This document shows, piece after piece, positions 1-10,984 of a stretch of 60,000 bases of DNA. Numbering within the stretch: the stretch's first letter is position 1; the number at the start of each line of letters is the position of its first letter. The notes below the pieces were generated by a model. That model ran no database searches. It was not told where the DNA came from and saw nothing but the letters and a program-made list of their open reading frames with translations. Origin of the DNA: Bolinopsis microptera (taxonomy: Eukaryota > Ctenophora > Tentaculata > Lobata > Bolinopsidae). The position numbers and the translations under genes were made by a program. The DNA is taken from NCBI RefSeq assembly GCF_026151205.1, contig NC_087084.1:11809453-11869452 (forward strand), given 5' to 3'.

Positions 1-1225
1 TGATTAATCTTTACTGGTTGGATAATGGATATAGAGAAGAGGATTGAATTCAAAATCTTACTGCAAAATCTGACAAATCCATACTAGGGTTGGCTCCAAC
101 TTATCTGCAAGATATGTTCGGATTTATGTTTGGTATGGGTAGCCTCTCTGTAGTAGCTTCTAAGATGTACAATCAATTTGCTAATTCTTTGAAATCGTTA
201 AAGCTCTTCTAAAAACTTTGTCGAAAAACTATTCAAGTCATATTTGGTGAAAGACCTTCAATTTAAAAAATATAACCTCATTGAATATTTTGAAATGGCC
301 ACAACCCATTTAAATATTTTAGTTTCTCTTATTCCGTCACATCTTACTATACATTTCTAACAGAGTAATCGTTAAGTATCAATTAAACCAATTCAGTATC
401 AACAAACTACGATAAACTATGTAGAAGATAAGAGGTATGTCACAAATAGAGCCGACTCTAGAGGAAAAAGCATATGATAAAAACGATTGGAAATAATATG
501 AATGGGTACTCCACATCAAAAAGAATACATTTAAACATAGTTAGTAAACAAATTACACATCAAAAAGATAACCAAATAGGGTGAAAAGGAGTTTCGAAAT
601 GCGACAATAATACTGAAAAACAACCTAGGTATTCTTGTGACAATATGACAGTATTTGCTTTAGCGCTCGATTTTCATATCACGGTGTAAATTTTCGAAAA
701 TATGCGCGGCGCACCTACAATTTTGGTTTTATTAAAAATAAATTTTTTGGTCAACATTATATTCAATATATTTATATTAGTTGTTATTACAAGATATATT
801 ACTAAAAATTTCCAAAATATAGCATATAAGTACCAAAAATAAATTGCGCGCAAAAAAGTCAAAATTTTTACCACTTTTTTGGATTTTTACCCCCAAAAAA
901 ATAGAGGGATTTTTCAAATTTTTATATCATCTTGTGCGGCTGTGTTTTAGCTATCTCCATGCAAGTTTTGCCGATATGCCAATAAAATTAACTTGTTCAA
1001 AATATCAAAAAACATGGTTTTTTGGCCTATTTTTGGCCCAAAAATCGGTTTTTTGCAATTTTACCCCCAAAAAGTCAGTCCAATTATCTTGAAACCACTT
1101 TTAATCGATTCCACGGTCAAAAATACGTCTAGTAAGGTGTATCTGGGGTCCCTAGCATATCGATCAGACAATGCCCGTAAGAGCCTCTACTACAAGGTTC
1201 GGTAAACTTCATTAATATCAGAGAT
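1..1225. other. AT-rich flank with faint LINE 3' relic
   Basis: No intact gene is visible. Around 88-290, plus-strand frames read pieces such as LGLAPTYLQDMF, then ANSLKSLKLF and, after a frameshift, KLFKSYLVKDL. This spacing resembles the C-terminal tail of CR1/L2-type reverse transcriptases, so the stretch may be a decayed LINE end. Two copies of a T-rich motif with TTTTACCCCCAAAAA lie at about 880-900 and 1058-1075. The last ~200 bases may be the 5' untranslated region of the following LINE; its true 5' end cannot be placed. Short open frames here are probably chance. Confidence 0.3.
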
Positions 1226-4200
1226 ATGTCAATCGTTAGAGGCATTTCCAGAGTATGGGACATCGCACGTAACGTGAGTGGGTTTAACACCACTCAAGTC
1301 AACACCACTGTTAACCTGAACATCTCAGTTGGGAACACTATCGGAGACATCTCATATCTATCTGATATTTCTCAGGAAACTGAATATGATGATGATGATA
1401 AATCAGAACCTGCAGGCAGTCCTTCACCCTCCCCCCTTTACCTGACACCGACCTCGAAAGTACCAACAAGTAGAGGAACACCCCCGAGGAAACATGTCGA
1501 ACTGGACTACACATCCCCAGTGAGGACGAATTTCAAAAGCAGGTCACGCTCCAAATCTGAGAGCTCATACAGACGTGATCAGTACCACAAACCAACCCCA
1601 ACAGCTCTTTTGAAACGAAGACTCAAAGAAAAGATTGCGCTCGAAAGATCCGCGGCTTTCAACGAAACACCAGTCGCGAGGATGAGACATAACTCTGAAC
1701 CAACCACCACTACGATTTCCTCAAATGATTCACATAATCTCTCCTTTTCACAGGGAGGTGTTGGATGCACTAGAATAAGGGAAAGTGGCACTCACGACTG
1801 TGGCACCGACGGTGCCGGTATACATTTGGAAAATGATTTACTGAACACGAATAACCCATTCCGCTTGAATATGGGCAATATTTCTAAAGCGGTGGAAAGA
1901 GCTCTGTCAACTGACCTAATGCAGATTGACAACTCAAACCCGACAGTTACCATAACGTTCTGCCGAGAGGAGGTTGATCGAGTAACACGAATCAGTTCAC
2001 TGGACGAACATCCACGTGACCTGATCGAACAAAAGTCTCTCCTCTACCTGCTCGGTCAAATAAACCGTCACATGTCACGCACAACATCATGCAATCAGAA
2101 CTTTAACGGTCTAAAAATCACCAGCATGTCGGACAGAGCAAAACGAATGAAACTAGATGATGATAATTGCTACCCGCTTGGAATCTTGCATATCGGTAGG
2201 AGCAGGGGACTCGACCTGCTACCTAAACGTGCTGCCCGCTTATCACTCAACGTCTATGATGTCGAAATGAGAAACTGGTCGTTCTTAACTATATCTTCGA
2301 AAACTCGGGCATCTATGATACCAAGTTTTGCTCCCGAAAGGAAGTTTGAAATGCATATACCTGATTACCACATAGTTATCATTCCATGCAACAGTGATGA
2401 AGGCTGCAATTTGTCACGGTCTTGTCAAAATTGCGTAATTGTTGAAGATGGAAAAATACATGATGCCAGTGACGATCAGGCCGGGAAGGAGACCACATGC
2501 CATCAAGAAGAAACAATGGCGGAAGACAACAAAAAGTGTGTGATAGCTGAAAATAGCAAGAACGTCACAACAGAAGATGAAGAAAAGAAGACAGACTCTG
2601 AACCTTTTCACGAGAAGAAACTCTCAGCTCCTGATCATGCCGACTCTGACAGTGAGTACGATTCATGCGATCAAGAACCAGAGGACTCTGGAACAGAAAA
2701 AGTTGGAATTATGAATCACTCTGAAACTGACTCTATTTCAGAAAATGATGTCAATGTACCCAACGACAGAGATGATGAAGATGGATATCTCGCCCAAGAA
2801 CGTTCTTCAAATGTTGGTATCGCAGTCAATACAGAAACAGAAACAGATAAAGGAGAGGGAAGTGTTGCTGAGATTGCTGTGGCCCCAAATGAGAAACAGG
2901 TCAATGACGAACTTAAGATGGGTAAGGTAGAGGTGACAAATCTGCCGGAGGAGACAGAGCAGGAAACAGCAGGAGTTGGTAACCCTCCGCAATCTGACTC
3001 TTTACCTGGCAGTAATGACAATAACAGTAAGATTACAAACATTACCATTCCGACCCCATTCTTACAAAACAACGCCCACGAAGAAGTTGTCAGATTAAGG
3101 AACGGGGCCGTGGTTAAAGGTTGGCTAAAAGAGTGCAACATAAAATGTTACAACAAAACGGCAGACTGGAGCCGAGTGTATTTCATTGAGTACCTGGGCA
3201 ATGTGGCATCAAGTAACTCTCCGTTGCAAAACAGTGTTACAAGTGATAGATATGCCCTTCACCCGAAAGTTATCAAAGAACTGATCGTATACCTGACAGA
3301 CGATGCAGTAGTGAAAGAACTTAGCGCTCGAGGTGCATCTATCGCCGGAACGCCTGAAAAGAGAAAAAACAAGCTCACAGGTCTGTTCATTGATCTATAC
3401 GGTGCCAATAAAAGCCCGGTCAAAAACAAAAATGCTAAGAAGGGGAAACATGGGAAGAAAGGAAAGACGAAGTTGGGCCAGAACCACAAAGACGACTATA
3501 CTAGTACAGAACCGGTCTGTGCACAGCCTGGCCCTGGAATAAAGACAACCATAATTAAGCAAACACCTGAGTCTCATGATATTAACGCAACAATACTAAG
3601 TGTTGTAGAAAGCCCCCTAAAAACGCTGGAAAATTGTATGCTGAAGCTAGATGATCGGTTATTAAAGCAAGAAAGTATGGTTGCAGCACTATCGAAGAAG
3701 ATGGATGCCATAATACGAAACCCACTTAAAAACAACACTGAAATCGCTGAACGCTTCCACCTTCTGGAAGAAAATGATAAGACCCTATTCATCAATATCA
3801 AAGCGCTAAATACGGATAGTCAACGGTGCTCTGAAGAGACCCTGAAAAAATTTAACTCAATAGCCCAAACGGTTGATAAGTTGGAGTCCTTGGTTAACAT
3901 CTCTCCAAAGCCTGTCCTCTGCTCTTGTCACTGTGATGCAGAAAAAAGCCGAGATTTAAAAATGAATAGTCCCCTTAAAACAGCAACCATCTGCCGCTCA
4001 CAGGATGCCGACTCTCAACGAGAAACTGTAACAAATGAAATTTTAACCCATGAAGAAACTGGTCCATTTACAGTGGATATCGGCGTCCAGACAGAAACCC
4101 TAAGAAACAGTTTATCTACAAGTCCGTCGACGACGGATAGTTGCGCCCAGACAGAAACAACTGTGTACGAGATTGCAACTCAAACCGAAGAAATGATCCC

Positions 4201-5239
4201 TCATTCTCTGAACAGTGCAAATGAAACAGCCGATATGGAGGAACCATCTGCTGACGACATTGAAAGAATCACCTTTGGCCTGCAACAACTTATAGAGTCA
4301 GTTAAAGATAAAGAAAAGATGATAATGGATCAGCTAAGCGACTTTACTTGTGAGCCAAATCAAAATGATACCATAAATTGTCTGCAACAACTCTTAAGCG
4401 CAACTAGAGATAAAGAAAAGGCGATATCAAAGGAAGTTGAGTCAAATCACGATGAAACCATTCATAAGTGCTCATCATCTACCACGTTGTACTCGGAGAT
4501 ATTAGAGGTTAATGCGGAACCTACGGCGTCGATAATTGACCAACCTCCAGGCGAGGCTGAAGGGAATTTGCATGAAGCATCTCCCGAAGTAACTCATAAA
4601 CCACAACAAGCATCACTCACAAAGTCAAGTCACGAGTATCAAAGAAAAAAGAAAGTACTCCTAGTGTATGATTCTTACCATGAAGACTTCGACCAGCGAA
4701 AATTCTCCAGAAGTTATGATATTAAAAAAGTGCAATACAGCTCAGTTAGTGACTTAGTGGAAAAACAGAAGCTCATATCCGAAATCAAAAGCTTCAACCC
4801 TGAGATAATCTTTATTCACTTGGGAATAAATGACATCAAGAGGGGGCTAACGTTCCCCACTTTCATAAGAAACTTTAAAAGTATCCTTCGATTGGCCTTA
4901 GAAGAAACCAATTGCAAGATATGTTACTCGCTCATAATACCAACACCAGGTAACCCTAACCTCAACACAAAGATTCAAGCTGCCAACCAATATATGGGTG
5001 ACTTTATAAAATGGCTCAGAGAAGAGAACTACTATGAAGACCGAATATGCACAGTCGGTAATGACAACCTCAGCGGCTACTTGGAGAGATATGTTACAAA
5101 AGACGGTGAAGCACTGAGACTTTCGCCCAAGGGTTTAGCTAAACTATGGCTCAGATGCCGAGATGCCCTTAATAGAACGTCAACCCTAACTAGGCAAACT
5201 TTACATGAGTTCACCCGAAGCAACGATCATAATGAATAA
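1226..5239 (+). CDS. LINE ORF1 protein with SAP-like region, coiled coil and C-terminal SGNH-hydrolase-like domain
   Basis: A 1337-residue protein. Residues 1-250 are Ser/Thr-rich and disordered, with basic patches. About 400-600 is very acidic. About 690-730 looks like a SAP motif (AVVKELSARGASIAGTPEKR), followed by a Lys-rich tract that could bind nucleic acid. About 790-880 is heptad-like and probably coiled coil. Residues about 1140-1325 match an SGNH/GDSL esterase fold: a DS pair at 1149-1150, GIND at 1200-1203, and DG..LRLSPKG at 1293-1303. ORF1 proteins of CR1-group LINEs often carry such an esterase. Here the expected catalytic His of the last block is absent (an Arg and a two-residue insertion), so activity is doubtful. 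Such proteins bind element RNA. The start is the first Met of the open frame; the 3' end overlaps ORF2 by 35 bases. Confidence 0.8.
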   Translation: MSIVRGISRVWDIARNVSGFNTTQVNTTVNLNISVGNTIGDISYLSDISQETEYDDDDKSEPAGSPSPSPLYLTPTSKVPTSRGTPPRKHVELDYTSPVRTNFKSRSRSKSESSYRRDQYHKPTPTALLKRRLKEKIALERSAAFNETPVARMRHNSEPTTTTISSNDSHNLSFSQGGVGCTRIRESGTHDCGTDGAGIHLENDLLNTNNPFRLNMGNISKAVERALSTDLMQIDNSNPTVTITFCREEVDRVTRISSLDEHPRDLIEQKSLLYLLGQINRHMSRTTSCNQNFNGLKITSMSDRAKRMKLDDDNCYPLGILHIGRSRGLDLLPKRAARLSLNVYDVEMRNWSFLTISSKTRASMIPSFAPERKFEMHIPDYHIVIIPCNSDEGCNLSRSCQNCVIVEDGKIHDASDDQAGKETTCHQEETMAEDNKKCVIAENSKNVTTEDEEKKTDSEPFHEKKLSAPDHADSDSEYDSCDQEPEDSGTEKVGIMNHSETDSISENDVNVPNDRDDEDGYLAQERSSNVGIAVNTETETDKGEGSVAEIAVAPNEKQVNDELKMGKVEVTNLPEETEQETAGVGNPPQSDSLPGSNDNNSKITNITIPTPFLQNNAHEEVVRLRNGAVVKGWLKECNIKCYNKTADWSRVYFIEYLGNVASSNSPLQNSVTSDRYALHPKVIKELIVYLTDDAVVKELSARGASIAGTPEKRKNKLTGLFIDLYGANKSPVKNKNAKKGKHGKKGKTKLGQNHKDDYTSTEPVCAQPGPGIKTTIIKQTPESHDINATILSVVESPLKTLENCMLKLDDRLLKQESMVAALSKKMDAIIRNPLKNNTEIAERFHLLEENDKTLFINIKALNTDSQRCSEETLKKFNSIAQTVDKLESLVNISPKPVLCSCHCDAEKSRDLKMNSPLKTATICRSQDADSQRETVTNEILTHEETGPFTVDIGVQTETLRNSLSTSPSTTDSCAQTETTVYEIATQTEEMIPHSLNSANETADMEEPSADDIERITFGLQQLIESVKDKEKMIMDQLSDFTCEPNQNDTINCLQQLLSATRDKEKAISKEVESNHDETIHKCSSSTTLYSEILEVNAEPTASIIDQPPGEAEGNLHEASPEVTHKPQQASLTKSSHEYQRKKKVLLVYDSYHEDFDQRKFSRSYDIKKVQYSSVSDLVEKQKLISEIKSFNPEIIFIHLGINDIKRGLTFPTFIRNFKSILRLALEETNCKICYSLIIPTPGNPNLNTKIQAANQYMGDFIKWLREENYYEDRICTVGNDNLSGYLERYVTKDGEALRLSPKGLAKLWLRCRDALNRTSTLTRQTLHEFTRSNDHNE

Positions 5240-5687
5240 TACAGGGAGCGTAATTGTGGGAAAACTGCAGAGAGACAATAGCAGTAAAGTTGATGAACTA
5301 TCCCACACCGCAGCACAAAACCATGATCAGGACCTCTCAGTTGTGTCATGGAACATCAATAACATATCTCACCACTCACTAGGAAACAAGACCGAGATTG
5401 ATGAGTTTCGTGAGATCATCGAGATGTCACCGATATTTTGTCTACAAGAAACAAAGGGAGAAGTAGTGGTGCCCAACTACCGCTGCTTTAACAAAAACAG
5501 GGTATCCTCAAGATCAGGAGGCCTATGCATCGGTGTTCAACGGTCGCTCGAAAAGTACATTACCCAAATCGAAACAGGTTCAACAGACATCCAAGCAGTA
5601 TCCATTTCGAAAACGTACACAAAGGCCGAAAAGAACATCACTCTGATAAGAAAACAACAATTTCAAGAAAACAACAATTTTATTTAG
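5205..5687 (+). pseudogene. LINE ORF2, 5' piece: N-terminal half of APE-type endonuclease
   Basis: The 5' part of ORF2 of the LINE whose ORF1 ends at 5239; its first Met lies inside ORF1 in another frame, and a second Met follows at 5229. Residues about 40-130 read like the start of an apurinic-endonuclease domain: LSVVSWNINN, then IFCLQETK (the Glu of this block binds the metal ion in this family), then SRSGGLCIGV. This nuclease nicks chromosomal DNA to prime target-primed reverse transcription. LINE-specific sequence ends near 5645-5655; the rest of the frame to 5687 is the tail of an inserted minus-strand LINE. The domain resumes near 7770. The gene is therefore cut and cannot give a full ORF2 product. 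Confidence 0.8.
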
Positions 5688-5755
5688 TATCAATTAAAGC
5701 AAACATAAATATATTTTATATATAACTAGCAGGACCTTTTTACCAGATATCTTAG

Positions 5756-5942
5756 GGGACTTGGAGTAGCAAGAGAATGGATAGAAGGTATATATACCTA
5801 ATACAAAAATACGTCAAAAAGAATCCAGGGTGATACAGGATCGGAGAGTGCAGACCGTAAAGTTTACGCACCCACCCTTGCCTCCTAAATTCTTGGTTGG
5901 GTAGGCATTTATGCGAACTTGGTCGTTTATACTCCAAGTCCC
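5756..5942. repeat. Short segment with 13-bp perfect inverted ends (MITE-like)
   Basis: GGGACTTGGAGTA at 5756-5768 is exactly inverted at 5930-5942, bounding 187 bp without coding signal. It lies in the 3' region of the minus-strand LINE. Just beyond it, about 6036-6095, are three imperfect copies of a motif around ATCGAATATAGGTTCGATT. No convincing target duplication flanks the inverted ends, so it could be a secondary-structure element of the LINE 3' region rather than a separate transposon. Confidence 0.4.
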
Positions 5943-6227
5943 TTTGTTAAAAAATTAATAAAATTTATCTCAGGAGTTAACTTCATTCAACAATAATAAT
6001 ATCAATATCAATTTATCGCATAAATTTAACTATCGAATACAGGTTTGATTATCGAATATAGGTTCGATTATCAAATATAGGTTCGATCTGATATAAATTT
6101 GTAAAATAAAATATTTAATTATTAAAAACATTACATCAAGTGGTTAAAAATGGATCTGAAAGCTTATCAGCTTATAGTTCAATCATGATAGTGATATTAG
6201 GTGTGTGCTGCTGCATTTGCAATTTAA

Positions 6228-7766
6228 TTACTGCAATTTAAAATTGGTTGGAGTCCAGGTATCTTTTAAGTCAGCTGCCTGTGATTGTACTAATAGTGCT
6301 TTGGTTCTCAATTTTATCAAGTTAATGGAAGTTTCTAGGCAATTGCTTGAAGTTAAAATTTTTTTATGAACTGTGTTCCAAAGCTTGGCTGCATTAAACA
6401 AAAAGGTATTTGATTTATTTAGAAGAATAACAGTTAGACTCGTTGCACGGTTTGAAATGTTGATGGCCTCATAAAGGGAGTAGGGGCAGTGGTACTTGAT
6501 AATCTTAGAGAATTCTAAAATGCAGTGATATTTGTACAAGTTTTGAGCCGTTAGAATTTTTAGTCTATTAAAAATGGGTTTTGTATGCTCCTTTTCAAAG
6601 TGTTTATGGTCTAATTTTTGCATACCATACGGTCTAGTACGTGCACATGTTGATTGTTTATCTAAATATGAGTCGAGATCACCAAAAAGGATCCTTACAC
6701 AGTGCTTCTGTGTGATAAAAAGACTGTCATTTGATCGTTCTTTAAGGACAACGCCCCAAACACTTATACCATAACTGAGATGTGATTCAAAGAGAGCATT
6801 ATATATTTTCAAATATAGTTCACCAGGTATCGAGTGTCGAATTCTACAGATTGCACCAGTCATGGACCGAAGTTTTTTACGAATGTAGTGCATATGGGCA
6901 GCCCAGTTTAACTTACTATCTATAACAATACCTAGGAATTTGGTATCCTTGACTTTAATCATAACCTTACCATCGATGAATATTGACCTAGACTCATCTA
7001 GCAGGTTAGCAAATGGTCTGGTCCTTGCACAGGTCTCATCATATTCAGAGGCAGGTTTAAAATGGGTGTAGCAACATTTAGACATATTGATATGGAGTAG
7101 ATTACATTTCATGTAAATCGACACATGTTTAAGAACTAAGTTTGCTTTTTTGTATGTTGCTTCTCTAGATGGTCCTGATATAAAGATATTAGTGTCATCA
7201 GCATAAAGTACAAATTTCACCTCACTGTCAGAAAAACAGTTCACTATATCGTTCATATACAGTAGGAAGAGTAACGGCCCTAGAATTGACCCCTGTGGTA
7301 CCCCAAATTTCACATCCAGTGTTTCTGATGGTACATCGTTATACATAACATACTGCTTTCTGTTAGTCAAATAGCTTTTAAGTAAGGTAAGTGCTGTGCC
7401 CCTAATACCATAGGAGTTTAATTTGCTTAGAAGAATGTTGTGGTCAAGGGTGTCGAAGGCTTTGCTTAAGTCAATGAATATTCCTAAGACATGTTTATTG
7501 CCAGCTAGAGTCTTTGTAACGGAGTCTATAGATTTGTGTAGAGCATGAGTGGTGGAATGACCTTTTCTAAATCCAAACTGTGAGTCTGTCAGTACACCTT
7601 TAGATGTGAAGAAATTATAGAGCCGTTTGTAAATGATCTTCTCGAAAATTTTTCCAAATAAAGGTAATATTGATACAGGCCGATAGTTTTCGATACATTC
7701 CTTATTGTCTTTCTTGTAAATGGGAATAACTTTACCAGTTTTAAAAATAGTCGGGAATGTACACAT
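6228..7766 (-). pseudogene. LINE reverse transcriptase, 5'-truncated (Jockey/CR1-group type)
   Basis: An open frame of 512 codons with the RT blocks in order: KTGKVIPIYKKDNK, ENYRPVSILPLFGKIFEK, QFGFRKGHSTTHAL, FIDLSKAFDTLDH (first catalytic Asp), FGVPQGSILGPLLFLLY, and FVLYADDTNIF (catalytic Asp pair, plus-strand bases about 7190-7210). The thumb-like and C-terminal parts follow (KFLGIVIDSKLNWAAH, LSYGISVWG). CARTRP occurs twice in the C-terminal half. The endonuclease and any ORF1 are missing because the 5' end is cut at about 7768. The first Met is simply the first in the open frame; there is no reason to think it is a natural start. Confidence 0.85.
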
Positions 7767-7768
7767 AT

Positions 7769-10700
7769 AATTCCTCTTATAAAGTCAGGATGAAGAGTCT
7801 TGGAGTTGAGGAGAATACTCTTGAAGCTCTTCTCCACTTTATCGGAGAGCAACTTGGTCACTCTGAAATCATGCTAGTAGGTGACCTAAATGCTCGTACA
7901 GGTGGTGTCAACTTCATCCCAGTGACAAAAGACTGGATGAAAAAGAAGAAATCGAATGCACCCAGACCTTGCCGAGCCAGTAAAGATTCTGTACTAAATG
8001 AAAGAGGTAATAGATTCCTTGACCTTCTGGGCAGCTGTGACCTCACTCTATTGAACGGCAATGTCATTGGTGACATTTTTGGTGAGCTCACCTGCTATCA
8101 GTACAACGGACAAAGTGTCGTTGACTACATAGCAGTTTCACCGAGCATCAGGAATATGGTAAAACGGTTCAAAGTTCTTTCCTTAACTAACCTATCAGAT
8201 CACAGACCTATCCTCTGTCAACTCTCAGTTAGAATCCAAATGATAGCCGCTGAATTAATTCAAGAGCTTCATCAAGATGCACCTAAAAGACCGAAATGGG
8301 ATGGAGATGCAACGGCCCAACAGTTTACTGATAATCTTAACAAGGCCGAAATAACAAATCAGCTATTGGATATTTCGACCTCAACTCTTGATACAGTAGA
8401 AAACATCTACTCCACGAACAAGAAGTTCGTTCACATTCTTGAAAGCGCACTTTGCACCGATCAACCCTCAAACTGTGCCAATAGTGAGCAAAAGATAAGG
8501 TGTTTTTCTAAAAAGAAACGACGCAGTAAACTCCGCCCAAAACAAAAGTGGTTCGATGCTGAGTGCATTACAACTAAGCGAGAGCTTAATATTCTAACAA
8601 GGAAGTACGGGAAAAACCCCTCGGACGCCCTTCTACGAATCCGCTTCTACTCTAGGAAGAAGGACTATAAAAAATTGTTAAAAAGGAAAAAGGCTGTTTT
8701 CTTCCAAGAGTTAAACCAGGAAATTCTGCAGGAAAATAAGATTTCGTGGAAGAACTTGAAGAAACTGAAGAAGTTTAACGAAAAACCCTCCAAGCTGGAC
8801 ATATTCGACATGGCGAAGTTCTACCAATTCTTTCTGGATCTCTACAAAAAGAAGGATACAAACTTCCCACAGAATAGAACAGTGACTAAAGCAAATGAAC
8901 AAATAATGAGCATACTAAATGATGAGATATCATCGAAAGAGGTTGTACATGCGGTGAAAACACTTAAGAACGGTAAGGCAGTTGGACTAGATTGTTTACT
9001 CAATGAGCAGCTTAAGTCTGCCGCCCAGAACCACTGCGCTCTCTCAGTGTTAGTTAAGCTCTTTAATGGTTGCTTGGACCTTGGTGTCTACCCATGGAAC
9101 ACTACGATTGTGAGCCCACTCCACAAGAAAGGATGTATCTACGACCCCGACAACTACAGAGCCATTGCGATCGGGAGCAACCTTGGTAAACTTTTCGCGA
9201 CAATCCTATTGGACCGTTTGCTAAAATTCAGGAAGGAACATTGCCCGGACACAGTAAACCAGCTTGGCTTCTGTAAGAATGCTAGAACTGTGGATCATCT
9301 GTTCACCCTTTCCACTTGTGTAGACAAATACGTGAATAACAAAGGACAAAGACTCTACTCTTGTTTCGTGGATTTTCGCAAAGCTTTCGACTCCATCAGT
9401 CGTGAAGCTCTTCTGTACAAGCTCTCAACCCTTGGTATAGATGGAAAATTCCTAAAATGTCTAGAACATATGTACAAGAATTCCAAAGCTAAGATCAAGC
9501 TGATCGCTAAAATATCAGACTCATTTGATATTCTTGCAGGTACGGAGCAGGGCCACCCAATGAGCCCCGAACTATTCAAAACTTACATCCATGAACTTTC
9601 GGAACGACTGAACAGTGTTCAAGACATCTCAAGTCCATTGCTGAATGAAACTATTCTGACCCACCTCTTGTGGGCAGATGATCTTGTCCTCCTCGCACTT
9701 TCGAAAGAAAGTCTTCAGGTCATGATCTCTGAACTTGAGTCATTCTGCAGAGAATGGGGGCTCACGGTGAACACCAAGAAAACCGCCATCATGATTTTTA
9801 ATAAAAGTGGAAGGCAACTCAAAGAGAGTTACGGTTTTCAGTACATGGGAGCAACAATCCCATCAGCGAAAACATATTGCTATTTAGGGATCACCTTCTC
9901 ACTGTCGGGCAGCTTTAAGACAGCACTAAACCTTCTACGACAAAAAGCTCTCCGGGCATACTTTGGACTGAAAAGTGAAGTAGACCTTAACAATATATCC
10001 AAGGTCGCAGTTCTTAAACTGCTCGACTCCCTCATACTGCCAGTTGTATCGTACGGAGTGGAAGTCTGGATCAGCAGTAGCTCAGGAATAAAGGCGTTTG
10101 CCAGCACAACTGACAATACGAAGCAATCCCCACTGGCAGGCATTGCAGCTGACCCATTCGAAAGAATGCACCTCGCCATCCTTAAATGGACCCTTGGAGT
10201 TGGCAAATCTACATCCAACGCAGCTGTTTGGGGAGACTGCGGAAGAACCCCTATTGTAGTTCGATATGTTAAACAAGTCACCGATTTCCATAATCGCCTT
10301 GCAAGACTTGAACTAGAAGACTCACCAGCCCTAGCCAGGCACGCTTTTGCTGAGCAGAAGAAACTTGATTTAGGTTGGTTCAGAGCACTGGAATCAATGC
10401 TAATGATACTCGACGAGAACAAACTTGAACATCAACTTTACAACCCATTGTTATGTCAGGAAAGGGCACATAACCGATTTATCAATCTATGGGAAACAGA
10501 AAGACAAACCAATAAGAAGCTTACGTTCAATAATAAAGTTAAAGGTGCTTTCGAGCAGGAGCCGTACCTCACGCTACCGTCGAGAACTGGAAGCAACTTA
10601 GTGGCTAGGATCCGAATGAGCGGACATAAGCTAAACGTAGAAACTGGAAGATATGGGAGCAGAACTGGAAGTCAACATCACAGAATTTGTGAATTCTGCA

Positions 10701-10951
10701 GCGAAAAGTCCATGATGGAGCTCTTTGTTAATCTTCCTTGTGTTGATCCGATAATAGAAGATGAAGAACACTTCCTTAGAACATGTCCCAGGTACCATTC
10801 CAGTAGGACTAACATGAAGGAGCCCACAAAGTCATTACTATTTCATGACATGAAGAGCCTCTTTCTACCGGAGCACATAGTGGAATTCACCAAGTTCGTC
10901 GCTCAGCTGTGCAGAACACGATTCCCTATAAAGAAGAAACACGAACATTAG
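7769..10951 (+). pseudogene. LINE ORF2, 3' piece: rest of endonuclease, reverse transcriptase and C-terminal Cys/His motif
   Basis: This continues the ORF2 cut at about 5650. It opens with the second half of the endonuclease (MLVGDLNARTG; later SVVDYIAVS and LSDHRPILCQL, the SDH block of APE nucleases). A basic linker follows, then the RT: NGKAVGLDCLLNEQLK, NYRAIAIGSNLGKLF, CFVDFRKAFDSI, GTEQGHPMSPELF and LLWADDLVLL, with catalytic Asp residues at about codons 641-642 counted from 7757. The tail has CEFC followed much later by EEHFLRTCPRYH, a zinc-binding CCHC pattern common at LINE C termini. Together with the 5' piece, ORF2 would be about 1.2 thousand residues, a normal length. The clade was not settled; the WADD box and tail differ from the inserted minus-strand LINE. 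Confidence 0.85.
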
Positions 10952-10976
10952 TGTCTCAGTACGGGATATCACATTT

Positions 10977-10984
10977 CCTCCACA
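10977..10984. repeat. 8-bp target site duplication, left (CCTCCACA)
   Basis: CCTCCACA immediately precedes the CAGTGGCG terminus of the hAT element and is repeated exactly at 14421-14428 just after its other end. An 8-bp duplication is the hallmark of hAT insertion. Confidence 0.93.

Larger units (their letters stand above)
5650..7768 (-). mobile_element. 5'-truncated LINE inserted inside the endonuclease domain of the larger LINE
   Basis: The insertion carries an RT ORF on the minus strand (6228-7766) and a 3' region running down to about 5650. On its own strand the tail ends in two copies of a 17-bp motif related to TTGAAATTGTTGTTTTC. The 5' end is truncated inside the RT, as is usual for incomplete target-primed integration. 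A clear target duplication was not found: flanks near 5640 (CTCTGATAAG) and 7775 (CTCTTATAAAG) are only similar. A 187-bp segment with 13-bp inverted ends sits inside its 3' region at 5756-5942. Confidence 0.75.
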
